From: Palleronia aestuarii
GTDB taxonomy: Bacteria; Pseudomonadota; Alphaproteobacteria; Rhodobacterales; Rhodobacteraceae
Direction: 5' to 3'
NCBI RefSeq assembly: GCF_003253995.1
Contig: NZ_QKZL01000006.1
Span: 62,001 to 126,000 of the forward strand
Length of the DNA stretch: 64,000 bases
Positions 9,232-25,369 of this stretch are shown in pieces. Position 1 is the first letter of the stretch. Each line of letters starts with the position of its first letter. Both the position numbers and the translations under genes were made by a program. A model generated the notes under the pieces. It was given only the letters and a program-made list of their open reading frames with translations. It did not search any database and was not told where the DNA came from.

Positions 9232-10644
9232 TCAATCCCCGCGGGCGAGCAGGCCGTACTTGCGGAGCTTCACGTAGAGGCTCTGGCGGGACAGGCCCAG
9301 CATCTCCGCCGCTGCCACGCGGTTGTTCCCCGTCAACTCCACGGCGGTTTCGATGCACATCTTCTCGACGACGTCGTTCGTCTCGCTGACGATCTCCTTC
9401 AGCGTGACGGCGCCCACGAGTTCACGCGCGGAGCGCATGCCATCGTCGCTCACCGCGGCGCCCGGCATCCTCACGGCCTCCATCCGGCTTGCATCCCGGA
9501 ACACGAAGGCGAGCGCGCCGGTCGATTCCTCGTCGAGGCTGGCGACCGAGATTTCCACGGCCTCCCCGGCGCCGAACTCCGCCTGCATGCGCGTGGCGTA
9601 GAGGCGCATCTGTCCGTTGCGTAGCGCGGTATCGGTCATCAGCCGCAGATCGGCGCTGCCACGGGCCAGGAAATCGGCGAGCGACCGCCCCCGCGCCGGT
9701 CCCGCCTCGTCGAGATCGACGAGATCGAGGAAGGCGTCGTTGACCGAGAGGATCTGACCCGTCCTGTCGGTGAAGGCGATGGCGTCGGCGCCCTTCTCGT
9801 AAAGTTTCGCAAGACGGCCCGCCATGTCGGTTCCGGAGCCGTCCACCGCATCGCCCCGATCAAGCCGGCAGATCAGCATGCGTTCGCCTGCTGCCCGGAA
9901 GAGCGTCGCCGCGAGGCCGACCTCGCGCCGGCCACGGCGCGTCTCGGCCTTCACCTTGCGCAACCGTTCCGCCCGCGCGGCGGCGACCAACTCCTCGAGG
10001 AGCGTGCCGGATGCGTCGGGCGCGAAGGCCTGCGCGAAGACCGTACCCTCAAGCGCCTCCACGTTCGCGCCGAGAAGCTTCGCCGCCGGTCCGTTCAGCT
10101 CCTTGATGCGTCCGGAAGCGACCGTGACGAAGACGATCGCCTCGGTCGTCGTTTCCATCAGGGCGCGCATCCGCGTGGCAATCTCCCGCTGCGCCTCGTA
10201 ATCGCGCTCGAGCGCCATCTGCGTCTCGACGAGCTGGCGCTGGATCTCGGCCACCGGGCGCAGGTCCCGTCCGAGCATGAGAAGTGCCCCATCGGTGCCC
10301 AGGGTGTGGAAGGAATAGCGGATCGGGAAATCTAGTGCCCCCGCGCCACGGTGATTGAGTTCGACGCCTCTGGAATCGCCCGCGCCGCGGACGAAGTCGG
10401 TCAGGCGCGCCTCGAACTTCGGGATACTCTCGACGGTCAGAACCTCGCGAATGTCGCGCCCTTCCCACCCGTCAAGGTGTCCGAAGCTCTGATGCGCGGG
10501 GTTCACGAGGACGGACAGGATCTGCCCCATGTCGGAGATCACGAGTGATACGTCGGACGCCGTCGCAATGATGTTGCCGAGCAGATCCGGCGCGATCAGG
10601 GGAACGGCGCCCGACGACCAGTACCGCGATCCCCGCGACGTCAT
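9232..10644 (-). CDS. ppsR: PpsR/CrtJ, redox-responsive repressor of photosynthesis genes
   Basis: A 470-residue regulator of the PpsR/CrtJ family: an N-terminal domain and two PAS domains, then a Fis-type helix-turn-helix (about 435-464, ending QSLYVKLRKYGLL). Known PpsR represses bch, crt and puc genes under oxygen by binding TGT-N12-ACA. Both redox cysteines known from the family appear present: C259 in MLICRLDRG and C430 in the DNA-binding domain (KMCIETAVEL). The first residues, RYWSSGAVPLIAPDLLG, are typical of the family, which supports the ATG at 10644. It lies 34 bp downstream of aerR, same strand. Confidence 0.96.
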   Translation of the reverse strand: MTSRGSRYWSSGAVPLIAPDLLGNIIATASDVSLVISDMGQILSVLVNPAHQSFGHLDGWEGRDIREVLTVESIPKFEARLTDFVRGAGDSRGVELNHRGAGALDFPIRYSFHTLGTDGALLMLGRDLRPVAEIQRQLVETQMALERDYEAQREIATRMRALMETTTEAIVFVTVASGRIKELNGPAAKLLGANVEALEGTVFAQAFAPDASGTLLEELVAAARAERLRKVKAETRRGRREVGLAATLFRAAGERMLICRLDRGDAVDGSGTDMAGRLAKLYEKGADAIAFTDRTGQILSVNDAFLDLVDLDEAGPARGRSLADFLARGSADLRLMTDTALRNGQMRLYATRMQAEFGAGEAVEISVASLDEESTGALAFVFRDASRMEAVRMPGAAVSDDGMRSARELVGAVTLKEIVSETNDVVEKMCIETAVELTGNNRVAAAEMLGLSRQSLYVKLRKYGLLARGD

Positions 10645-10678
10645 CCTGAAGCCTGACGATGAGCGGTGATCGGATTGG

Positions 10679-11455
10679 TCACGATGGGCCTGCCTGAATT
10701 TCGCATCCGCTAAACTTGAGCGCGCTCCGAAGATCGTTCGTGGCGTAATCGGCCCCGGTCGCGGCCTTCGCCATGTCGAAGCCCATATCCAAGACGCCGC
10801 CCCCCACGATCAACGGCACACCCCCACGAGTGGATTGGCGGAGCAATGCCACGGTCTCGCGGACCATGTCTAGGTCTTCGCGCGCCGCGACGGAAATCAG
10901 GATCGCGTCAAACGCGGCACCCTCGACGATCTTGCAGACCTCCGGCGTGGATGTGCCGAGAGCCAAGCGGACGGATACACCCATCCGTCGCAATTGTCCC
11001 GTCAGCACCATCGCGCCAAGCGTGTGGTGCTCTCCGGCGAGGACCATCACCACCACCTCGCTATCCCGGCGGCCATGCGAGGGATGCTCGTCCTCGGCAA
11101 TATCGCGCAGCAGCGATTGCAGCCGGGCCGATCCGATCGTGACGTCGGCGAAGGAGAGGGTGTCATTGCACCATTGATCGCCGAGCCTGCGCGCGACCTC
11201 GGGGATGTAATGATCGCAGATCTCCGCGATCCCTATTCCTTCGGCGCGCATTCCCTCGATCACAGCGTCGCGCTGTTCCGGGCCGGGCCCGCATACCGCA
11301 TGCTCGAGCGCGCAGATATGCTCCTCGGAGAGCTGTCGGACCGCCGTCCGCCGTGCCGCGAGGACGGAGAGCGCTTTCGACGCGAGCGCACCGACGCGTG
11401 CCTCTGCGGATGTTCCGGATTGATCGGTGTCGTTCGTCGAGCGCATGAACGTCAT
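10679..11455 (-). CDS. aerR: AerR/PpaA, cobalamin-binding antirepressor of PpsR
   Basis: A 258-residue protein with a C-terminal B12-binding (Rossmann) domain. The motif EHHTLGAMVL (142-151) contains His144, at the position of the cobalamin-ligating histidine in the E-x-H-x-x-G signature of AerR-type proteins. Known members bind light-sensitive cobalamin and modulate PpsR/CrtJ. ATG 11455 is preferred over ATG 11446 because a strong Shine-Dalgarno (AGGGGGAGG) lies 7 bp upstream of it. A still longer open frame up to 11980 runs antisense into bchF and is rejected. The gene diverges from bchF across a 222-bp control region and leads into ppsR. Confidence 0.93.
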   Translation of the reverse strand: MTFMRSTNDTDQSGTSAEARVGALASKALSVLAARRTAVRQLSEEHICALEHAVCGPGPEQRDAVIEGMRAEGIGIAEICDHYIPEVARRLGDQWCNDTLSFADVTIGSARLQSLLRDIAEDEHPSHGRRDSEVVVMVLAGEHHTLGAMVLTGQLRRMGVSVRLALGTSTPEVCKIVEGAAFDAILISVAAREDLDMVRETVALLRQSTRGGVPLIVGGGVLDMGFDMAKAATGADYATNDLRSALKFSGCEIQAGPS

Positions 11456-11610
11456 CGGCGGGCCTCCCCCTATCGGCGAATTTTCCGTTGGGTCATTCGC
11501 CTTTATGGTCGGACTTTTCCGGCTCCGGACGGCTTTGTCAAAATTTATCGTAGCCGCGGTGCTCCGGACGGGAATTCCGCCTATGGCCTTAATGCTGCAA
11601 GGTTCGACGC

Positions 11611-19557
<7,947 letters not shown>

Positions 19558-19558
<1 letters not shown>

Positions 19559-20397
19559 TGGCGGGCGTGATGCGTACACAGGAGGTACACGCAACGTACA
19601 CCGCGCGTGCAGCGCACGTACCGCATCCGTACGCCCCCCGTACAGCGGACGTGCAGGCGACGTACACCGGACGTACCGACAACGTGCAGAAGGTGTATGG
19701 CGCGCGTGCATACATTTCGCGGTTCGACGCAACGCGCGATCGGGTCGAGGCCTATTTCGACCGGACGGCGACGCGGACCTGGGAGCGGCTGACCTCCGAC
19801 GAGAAGGTGAGCCGGATCCGGGAGACGGTCCGGGCCGGGCGCGACCGGATGCGGGCGCTGATCCTGTCGCGGCTGCCTGAGGACCTCTCCGGTGCGCGGG
19901 TGCTCGACGCGGGATGCGGCGCGGGGCAGTTGAGCGCGGAGCTCGCCCGGCGCGGGGCCGAGGTCGATGCGGTCGACATCTCTCCGAAGCTCCTCGCCAT
20001 CGCCGAGGCGCGGATGCCCGAGGCGCTGAAGGGGCGGGTGACGTTTCGCGCCGGCGACATGTGCGACCCCGCCCTCGGATCCTTCGACCATGTCGTGGCG
20101 ATGGACAGCCTGATTTACTACGCGGCGCCCGATCTGGGGCGGGCGCTCGTAGCGTTCGCGGCGAGGACGGAGGGGCATGTCGTCTTCACCGTTGCGCCGC
20201 GGACACCCTTGTTGTCGGTGATGTGGTCCGCCGGGCGTCTGTTCCCGCGCGCCGACCGCGCGCCGCTCATGGTGCCGCAGACGCTTCGCGGTGTCGCCCG
20301 CGCCGTCGGGGCGGCGGGATCGGGGCGCGAGGTCGCGAAGGCCGGGCGGATCAATTCCGGCTTCTACATCGCGGATTGCCTGGAGATGCGGGGATGA
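19558..20397 (+). CDS. bchM: BchM, Mg-protoporphyrin IX O-methyltransferase, with an unusual repeat-encoded N-terminus
   Basis: A 279-residue SAM-dependent methyltransferase that makes Mg-protoporphyrin IX monomethyl ester, the substrate of AcsF. The conserved core begins at about residue 59 (TRDRVEAYFDRTATRTWERL), with SAM motif VLDAGCGAGQLS (115-126) and VVAMDSLIYY downstream. Residues 6-53 are encoded by 13 units of an 11-bp repeat and form an 11-residue periodic peptide (V-[HQ]-x2-Y-x2-R-x3). Rhodobacter BchM, about 224 residues, lacks such an extension. Both ends overlap neighbours (TGATG with bchL, ATGA with lhaA), so the annotated start is the coupled one. Internal initiation after the repeats cannot be excluded. 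Confidence 0.95.
19574..19716 (+). repeat. Array of 13 degenerate 11-bp direct repeats (GTRCA-N5-C), array A
   Basis: Units begin at 19574, 19585, 19596, 19607, 19618, 19629, 19640, 19651, 19662, 19673, 19684, 19695 and 19706, with spacing exactly 11 bp throughout. Examples are GTACACAGGAG, GTACACCGCGC, GTGCAGGCGAC and GTACACCGGAC. The phase breaks at 19717. Across both arrays (24 units) G and T are invariant at positions 1-2, C is at position 4 in 23, A at position 5 in 17 and C at position 11 in 19. The array lies wholly inside the start of bchM. Confidence 0.92.
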
Positions 20398-21821
20398 GCG
20401 TGAAGTCGTTGTCCCTCCGGATGCTGCCCTTCGCGGATGCCGCGTCCGAGGGCCTGCCGATGGGCCAGCTCCTACGGCTGTCGCTCTTCCAGGTGAGCGT
20501 CGGGATGGCGAGCGTGATGCTCCTGGGAACGCTCAACCGCGTGATGATCGTGGAACTGGGCCTCGGCGCGATGCTCGTCGCGGCGATGATCGCGCTGCCG
20601 GTACTGGTGGCGCCGTTCCGCGCGCTGCTCGGTCATCGCTCGGACAATCACCGTTCCGCCATCGGGTGGAAGCGGGTGCCCTATCTCTGGTTCGGATCGC
20701 TCTGGCAGATGGGCGGGCTCGCGATCATGCCCTTCGCGCTGCTCGTCCTCGGCGGCGACGTGGTCCACGATATTCCCTTCGCGGGCGAGGTCCTGGCGGC
20801 GCTCGCCTTCCTGATGACGGGGCTCGGGCTGCACATGGTGCAGACGGCGGGGCTCGCGCTCGCCGCCGACCGCGCGGACGACGCGACGCGGCCGCGGGTC
20901 GTGGCGCTCCTCTACGTCATGTTCCTCGTCGGCATGGGCGTGTCGGCCGTCGTGATCGGCTGGCTCCTGTCGGACTTCACGCCGCTCACGCTGATCCGGG
21001 TGGTACAGGGCGCGGCGCTCGCCACGCTTTTCCTGAACGTCGTGGCGCTCTGGAAGCAGGAGCGGGTCCGCGCGATGAGCCGCGAGGAGCGGGAGAGCGA
21101 ACGGCCGAGCTTCGGCGCGGCCTGGCGCGACTTCGCCTCCGGCGGCGATGCCGGCCGGCTTCTCGCCGTGGTGTTCCTGGGCACGCTCGCCTTCAACATG
21201 CAGGACGTGCTCCTCGAGCCTTACGGTGGCGAGATCATGGGTCTGTCGGTGGGCCAGACGACCTGGCTCTCCGCGCTCTGGGCCACGGGGGCGCTCGGCG
21301 GCTTCGGGCTCGCCGCGCGCTGGCTCAAGGCCGGGCTCGATCCGTTCCGGATGGCGGCGCGCGGGATCCTCGTGGGTGTCGTCGCCTTCTCCGCCGTGGT
21401 CTTCGCCGCGCCGATGCAGAGCCACGTGCTCTTCTATGCCGGCGCGGGCGGGATCGGGATGGGCGGCGGGCTCTTCGCGGTGGCGACGCTGACGGCGGCG
21501 ATGACGCTGCCCGCGCGGGGGCTCGCGGGGCGCGGCCTCGCGCTCGGTGCCTGGGGTGCGGCGCAGGCCACGGCCGCGGGGCTCGCCATCGCGCTGGGCG
21601 GCGGGATCGCGGACGGGGTCGCGCATCTGGCCGCCTCTGGCGCGCTCGGCGCGGTGCTCGACACGCCCGCGATCGGCTATACCAGCGTCTACCATGTCGA
21701 GATCGCGCTTCTCTTCGCGACGCTCGCCGTCCTGGGCCCGCTCGTGCGGCTCTCCTTCGTCACCCCCATCACCGAAACGTCAGAGACCGGCAGGATCGGA
21801 CTTGCCGATTTCCCAACCTGA
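20394..21821 (+). CDS. lhaA: LhaA, light-harvesting 1 assembly protein (PucC family)
   Basis: A 475-residue, 12-helix membrane protein of the bacteriochlorophyll-delivery branch of the major facilitator superfamily. Family signatures include LGTLNRVMIVELGLGAMLVA, PFRALLGHRSDNHRSAIGWKRVPY (read as FRALLGHRSDNHRSA) and FNMQDVLLEPYGGEIMGLSV. Known LhaA is needed for assembly of the LH1 antenna around the reaction centre. The ATG overlaps the bchM stop. puhA follows 12 bp downstream, so antenna assembly, reaction-centre H and pigment synthesis are co-expressed. Confidence 0.95.
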   Translation: MSVKSLSLRMLPFADAASEGLPMGQLLRLSLFQVSVGMASVMLLGTLNRVMIVELGLGAMLVAAMIALPVLVAPFRALLGHRSDNHRSAIGWKRVPYLWFGSLWQMGGLAIMPFALLVLGGDVVHDIPFAGEVLAALAFLMTGLGLHMVQTAGLALAADRADDATRPRVVALLYVMFLVGMGVSAVVIGWLLSDFTPLTLIRVVQGAALATLFLNVVALWKQERVRAMSREERESERPSFGAAWRDFASGGDAGRLLAVVFLGTLAFNMQDVLLEPYGGEIMGLSVGQTTWLSALWATGALGGFGLAARWLKAGLDPFRMAARGILVGVVAFSAVVFAAPMQSHVLFYAGAGGIGMGGGLFAVATLTAAMTLPARGLAGRGLALGAWGAAQATAAGLAIALGGGIADGVAHLAASGALGAVLDTPAIGYTSVYHVEIALLFATLAVLGPLVRLSFVTPITETSETGRIGLADFPT

Positions 21822-21833
21822 GAGGAGGCCGCC

Positions 21834-22589
21834 ATGGTCGGCGTCACGTTCTTCGGAAACTTCGATCTCGCCAGTCTCGCGATCTGGCTCTTCTGGGGCT
21901 TCTTCGCGCTTCTGATCTACTATCTCCAGACGGAGAACATGCGCGAGGGCTACCCGCTCGAGACCGAGGACGGCCAGCCCGCGCCGAACCAGGGCCCGTT
22001 CCCGGTGCCCGGCCCCAAGACCTTCGACATGCCCTTCGAGCGCGGCAAGGTCACGGTGCCGTCGGTTGAGAACGAGGAGGCGCATTTCCGCGCCGAGCTT
22101 TCCATGGCGCGGACGGCCGTGGGCGAGGGGTTCCCGCACAAGCCCACCGGCGATCCGCTCGTCGACGGGATCGGGCCCGCGTCCTGGACGCCGCGGCGCG
22201 ACCTGCCCGAGCTGAACGGCCTTGGCCATCCGAAGATCCGCCCGATGGCGGGGCGCGACGAGTTCGTCGTCTCGGCCGGGCGCGATCCGCGCGGCCTGCC
22301 GGTCGTGGCGCGTGACGACAAGGTGGTGGGCACGGTCACCGATCTCTGGATCGACGCGGCCGAGAACATGGTGCGCTACATCGAGTTCGAGATCGCGACG
22401 GAGTTCGGCGGCGGCACGCGGCTCGCGCCGATCACGCTGGTGAAGATCAAGCCGCGCTGGGTCGACGTCTATTCGCTCGACTCGCCGCGCATCACGCAGA
22501 TCCCCACCACCGCCGGATCGGACACCATCACGCTGCTGGAGGAGGAGAAGATCATGTCCTTCTACGGCGGCGGCCTGCTTTACCACTAG
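21834..22589 (+). CDS. puhA: PuhA, photosynthetic reaction centre H subunit
   Basis: A 251-residue protein with one N-terminal transmembrane helix (about 12-32, DLASLAIWLFWGFFALLIYY) followed by a cytoplasmic PRC-barrel domain. Typical stretches are LQTENMREGYPLE, PKTFDMPFERGKVTVPS and RGLPVVARDDKVVGTVTDLW. It caps the L-M core and shapes proton delivery to quinone QB. A GAGAGGAGG Shine-Dalgarno precedes the start. It is followed 13 bp later by puhB. Confidence 0.97.
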   Translation: MVGVTFFGNFDLASLAIWLFWGFFALLIYYLQTENMREGYPLETEDGQPAPNQGPFPVPGPKTFDMPFERGKVTVPSVENEEAHFRAELSMARTAVGEGFPHKPTGDPLVDGIGPASWTPRRDLPELNGLGHPKIRPMAGRDEFVVSAGRDPRGLPVVARDDKVVGTVTDLWIDAAENMVRYIEFEIATEFGGGTRLAPITLVKIKPRWVDVYSLDSPRITQIPTTAGSDTITLLEEEKIMSFYGGGLLYH

Positions 22590-22602
22590 GGGGGACACGC
22601 GC

Positions 22603-23238
22603 ATGGCGCATCACGACGATCCCGATTTCGCCGTCGAGCCGGTGCCGGGCCTGCCCGAGCAGCTGCCCCGCGGCGAGCGGATGCTCTGGCAGGGGCGCCC
22701 GGATACCTGGGCGCTCGCGCGGCACGCCTTCAAGATCCGCTGGGTCGCGGGGTATTTCGCTGTGCTGGCCTTCGCGCGGGTCGCGGCCTCCGCGGCGGCG
22801 ATGGGCTGGGGCGGCGCGCTGCCGCTGGCGGTGCCGTTCCTCGTGCTGGGCGTCGTCACCTGCGCGATCCTCCTGGGCCTTGCGAAGGTGCAGTCGCGGA
22901 TGACGCTCTACACCATCACCACGGAGCGGGTGGTGATGCGGATCGGCGCGGCGCTGACACTCACGCTGAACCTGCCCTTCCCGCGGATCGCGGGCGCCGA
23001 GATGGCGCTGGGGCCGCGGGGGACGGGGACGATCGCGCTCTCGACGATGGGCGACACGCGGCTGAGCTATCTCGTGCTCTGGCCCCATGCGCGTCCGTGG
23101 CGGTTCCGCCGCACGGAGCCGGCCTTGCGCTCCGTGCCGGAGGCGGAGAAGGTGGCTGCGATCCTCGCGGATGCGGTCGAGACGCGGATGGCCGCCCCGC
23201 AGATCGCGCCGCGCGCGATGGCGATGGCGGCGGAATAG
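22603..23238 (+). CDS. puhB: PuhB, reaction centre assembly protein
   Basis: A 211-residue membrane protein with a bacterial PH-like domain. It opens with EPVPGLPEQLPRGERMLWQGRPD, the family hallmark (LPxGE..LWQGxP), followed by two or three hydrophobic segments and YTITTERVVMRIGAALTLTLNLPF. Known PuhB is required for efficient reaction centre assembly. Its position between puhA and puhC is the conserved order in purple bacteria. Confidence 0.93.
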   Translation: MAHHDDPDFAVEPVPGLPEQLPRGERMLWQGRPDTWALARHAFKIRWVAGYFAVLAFARVAASAAAMGWGGALPLAVPFLVLGVVTCAILLGLAKVQSRMTLYTITTERVVMRIGAALTLTLNLPFPRIAGAEMALGPRGTGTIALSTMGDTRLSYLVLWPHARPWRFRRTEPALRSVPEAEKVAAILADAVETRMAAPQIAPRAMAMAAE

Positions 23239-23248
23239 GGAGGTTCGG

Positions 23249-23731
23249 ATGGGCACACGTATCGAGGGCGGCCTCTATTTCGACGCGGAACGGCGCGAGA
23301 TGCAGGCCCGCGACCGGGAGATGATCCCGAAGGGCGCGCTCCTCGGGATGCTCGCGCTCGCGCTGGGCTCGCTGGGGCTTGCCACCTACGCCTCCGTCAC
23401 CGACCGGCCCACCGTGGGCCAGCCCGTCGCCGCCGAGGTCCTGGAGACGCGCACCGTGACGCTCGAAGGCGACGGCGTGGCCGTCTCCGCCATCGAGCCG
23501 GACGGCACCGTGCTTCTCGACACCGACAACGGCGCCTTCATCGCCGTCGTGACCGACGCGCTCAATCGCGTGCGCATCGTCCACGACATCAAGGGCAATC
23601 CGCCCGTCACCGTCGCCCGTCTCGCCAACGGGCGGCTCGTCCTCTCCGACCCCGCCACGGGGTGGAGCACGGAGCTCACCTCCTTCGGGGCCGGAAACAC
23701 CCGGTACTGGGACGTGCTCTTCGAGCAGTAG
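23249..23731 (+). CDS. puhC: PuhC, photosynthetic complex assembly protein
   Basis: A 160-residue protein with one N-terminal transmembrane helix (about 28-50, GALLGMLALALGSLGLATYA) and a periplasmic domain with beta-rich repeats such as VTLEGDGVAVSAIEPDGTVL. Known PuhC influences LH1-reaction centre organisation. The ATG at 23249 has the Shine-Dalgarno GGGAGG upstream. It is followed 12 bp downstream by an uncharacterised 108-residue gene. Confidence 0.92.
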   Translation: MGTRIEGGLYFDAERREMQARDREMIPKGALLGMLALALGSLGLATYASVTDRPTVGQPVAAEVLETRTVTLEGDGVAVSAIEPDGTVLLDTDNGAFIAVVTDALNRVRIVHDIKGNPPVTVARLANGRLVLSDPATGWSTELTSFGAGNTRYWDVLFEQ

Positions 23732-23743
23732 AAGGGAACCGAC

Positions 23744-24070
23744 ATGGGATATCTGACGAGGGAGACGGAGACCGCGCCCTGCACGGTCGAGGTCGTCCAC
23801 AAGTTCGAGGAGCTGTCCGCACACGTCAGGCTCGACAACGGGGCCGTGATCCATCCCGGCGATACCGTGCTCGTCCACGGGGCGCCGGTGATGGCGGCCT
23901 GGGGCGAGGCGGTGAGCGAGAAGCGGACCGCGACGATCACGCGCGCGAGCCGGCTCGAGCGGCTCTGGACGCGGCTCACGGGAGATCTGGAATTCATGGA
24001 GCTCTGCGAGTTCTCCTTCTCCGAGGAGACGCGCGCGACGGGCACCGGCGGAGAGGGAGCACGGGCATGA
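23744..24070 (+). CDS. Uncharacterised photosynthesis-operon protein (108 aa)
   Basis: A soluble 108-residue protein beginning MGYLTRETETAPCTVEVVH, with a beta-rich centre (HVRLDNGAVIHPGDTVLVHG) and a C-terminal half ending LWTRLTGDLEFMELCEFSFSEE. I do not recognise a named domain. Similar small genes occupy this spot between puhC and acsF in related phototrophs as far as I recall. It shares a 4-bp ATGA overlap with acsF, so it is translated in step with the cyclase and could be an accessory subunit or stability factor. That role is inferred from context only. Confidence 0.88.
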   Translation: MGYLTRETETAPCTVEVVHKFEELSAHVRLDNGAVIHPGDTVLVHGAPVMAAWGEAVSEKRTATITRASRLERLWTRLTGDLEFMELCEFSFSEETRATGTGGEGARA

Positions 24071-25194
24071 ACATGACCGCACGGCACACCGCCGACGCCA
24101 CCACCGTGGAAGAAGGCCTCGCGATCCAGGAGGAGCGCGCGAAGTTCGACAGCCAAGCCGCGACCGACCTCGCGATGCAGAACACGCTTCTGACCCCGCG
24201 CTTCTACACCACCGATTTCGACGCGCTCGACGCGATCGACGTCTCCCCCGTCCGCGAGGATTGGGATCACCTGATGGAGCGGATGCGGTCGGATCCGAAC
24301 CGCGGGCATTTCAAGAAGAACGAGGACTGGGACCAGATCGACTGGGAGGGGATGGAGCCCGAGCTGAAGGCGGAATTCCTCGACTTCCTGATTTCGTCCT
24401 GCACCGCCGAATTCTCCGGCTGCGTGCTCTACAAGGAGATGAAGCGGCGCGGCACGAACGCCGACATCAAGGAGCTCTTCTCCTACATGTCGCGCGACGA
24501 GGCGCGGCACGCGGGGTTCATCAACGACGCGCTCCGCGAGGCGGGCGTGGCGGTGAACCTCGGTTTTCTCACGCGGGAGAAGAAGTACACCTACTTCCGG
24601 CCCAAGTTCATTTTCTACGCGACGTACCTGTCGGAGAAGATCGGCTATGCCCGCTACATCACCATCTACCGGCACCTGGAGGCGAACCCCGACAAGCGGT
24701 TCCACCCGATCTTCAAGTGGTTCAAGGAATGGTGCAACGACGAGTTCTCCCACGGGGAAGCCTTCGCGCTCCTGATGCGGACCGATCCGAAGATCACGGG
24801 GAGCTTCGTCAACAAGCTCTGGATCCGGTTCTTCCTCACGGCGGTCTATTCGACCATGTGGGTGCGCGACCATGCGCGGCCCAAGTTCCACGAGGCGCTG
24901 GGCGTCGATATCGACTGGTACGACCAGGAGGTCTATCGCAAGACCTCGACGATCGCCTGCCAGGCGTTTCCGATGGAGCTCGACATCGACCATCCGCGCT
25001 GGCTGCCGAACCTCAAGCGCATGGAGCGGGCGGTCAACGCGATGGACGCGGCGAAGGCGCGCGGCGGTGTCGCGGGGCTCGCGGGCCGTGTCGGCGCGGG
25101 CGCACGGGCGGCGCTCGCCTTCGTGGCGCTCTACACGATCCCGGTGAAGCCCAACCGGGTGCCCGAGAACGTGCGGATGGAGCCGGCCTATTGA
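24067..25194 (+). CDS. acsF: AcsF, aerobic Mg-protoporphyrin IX monomethyl ester cyclase
   Basis: A 375-residue diiron oxygenase that forms the isocyclic E ring of bacteriochlorophyll using O2. The carboxylate and histidine iron ligands lie in repeated E-x2-H patterns, including FLDFLISSCTAEFSG, SRDEARHAGF and WCNDEFSHGEAFAL. Its presence, with no bchE seen in this window, fits an organism that makes pigment aerobically. It overlaps the upstream small gene by 4 bp. A 175-bp gap with two palindromic elements separates it from puhE. Confidence 0.97.
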   Translation: MNMTARHTADATTVEEGLAIQEERAKFDSQAATDLAMQNTLLTPRFYTTDFDALDAIDVSPVREDWDHLMERMRSDPNRGHFKKNEDWDQIDWEGMEPELKAEFLDFLISSCTAEFSGCVLYKEMKRRGTNADIKELFSYMSRDEARHAGFINDALREAGVAVNLGFLTREKKYTYFRPKFIFYATYLSEKIGYARYITIYRHLEANPDKRFHPIFKWFKEWCNDEFSHGEAFALLMRTDPKITGSFVNKLWIRFFLTAVYSTMWVRDHARPKFHEALGVDIDWYDQEVYRKTSTIACQAFPMELDIDHPRWLPNLKRMERAVNAMDAAKARGGVAGLAGRVGAGARAALAFVALYTIPVKPNRVPENVRMEPAY

Positions 25195-25240
25195 GCCACC
25201 GGGCCCCATATGTCCGTCCGCGGGGCGATGAGGGCGCGAG

Positions 25241-25261
25241 GCCCCGGATCGGGTCCGGGGC
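25241..25261. repeat. 21-bp palindromic element, copy 3 (acsF-puhE gap)
   Basis: Arms GCCCCGGA and TCCGGGGC around TCGGG. It lies 46 bp after the acsF stop and forms a pair with copy 4, 52 bp further on. Confidence 0.9.
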
Positions 25262-25313
25262 GGCGCATCGCGCCTTGGGCTTCGGGTGCACCGGAACCGG
25301 CCCTCGCCCCGCC

Positions 25314-25334
25314 GCCCCGGGCCTGACCCGGGGC
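25314..25334. repeat. 21-bp palindromic element, variant copy 4 (acsF-puhE gap)
   Basis: Arms GCCCCGGG and CCCGGGGC around CCTGA: the same size as copy 3, with one arm base changed in a compensatory way so pairing is kept. It ends 35 bp before the puhE start. Confidence 0.8.
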
Positions 25335-25369
25335 CTCGGCCCGCGCGGTGCGGGCGATGGGGCCGGGCG

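Noticed and set aside
19574..19716. 11-bp arrays considered as CRISPR arrays
   Set aside because: There are no unique spacers, the units are too short and abut each other, and no cas genes are present.
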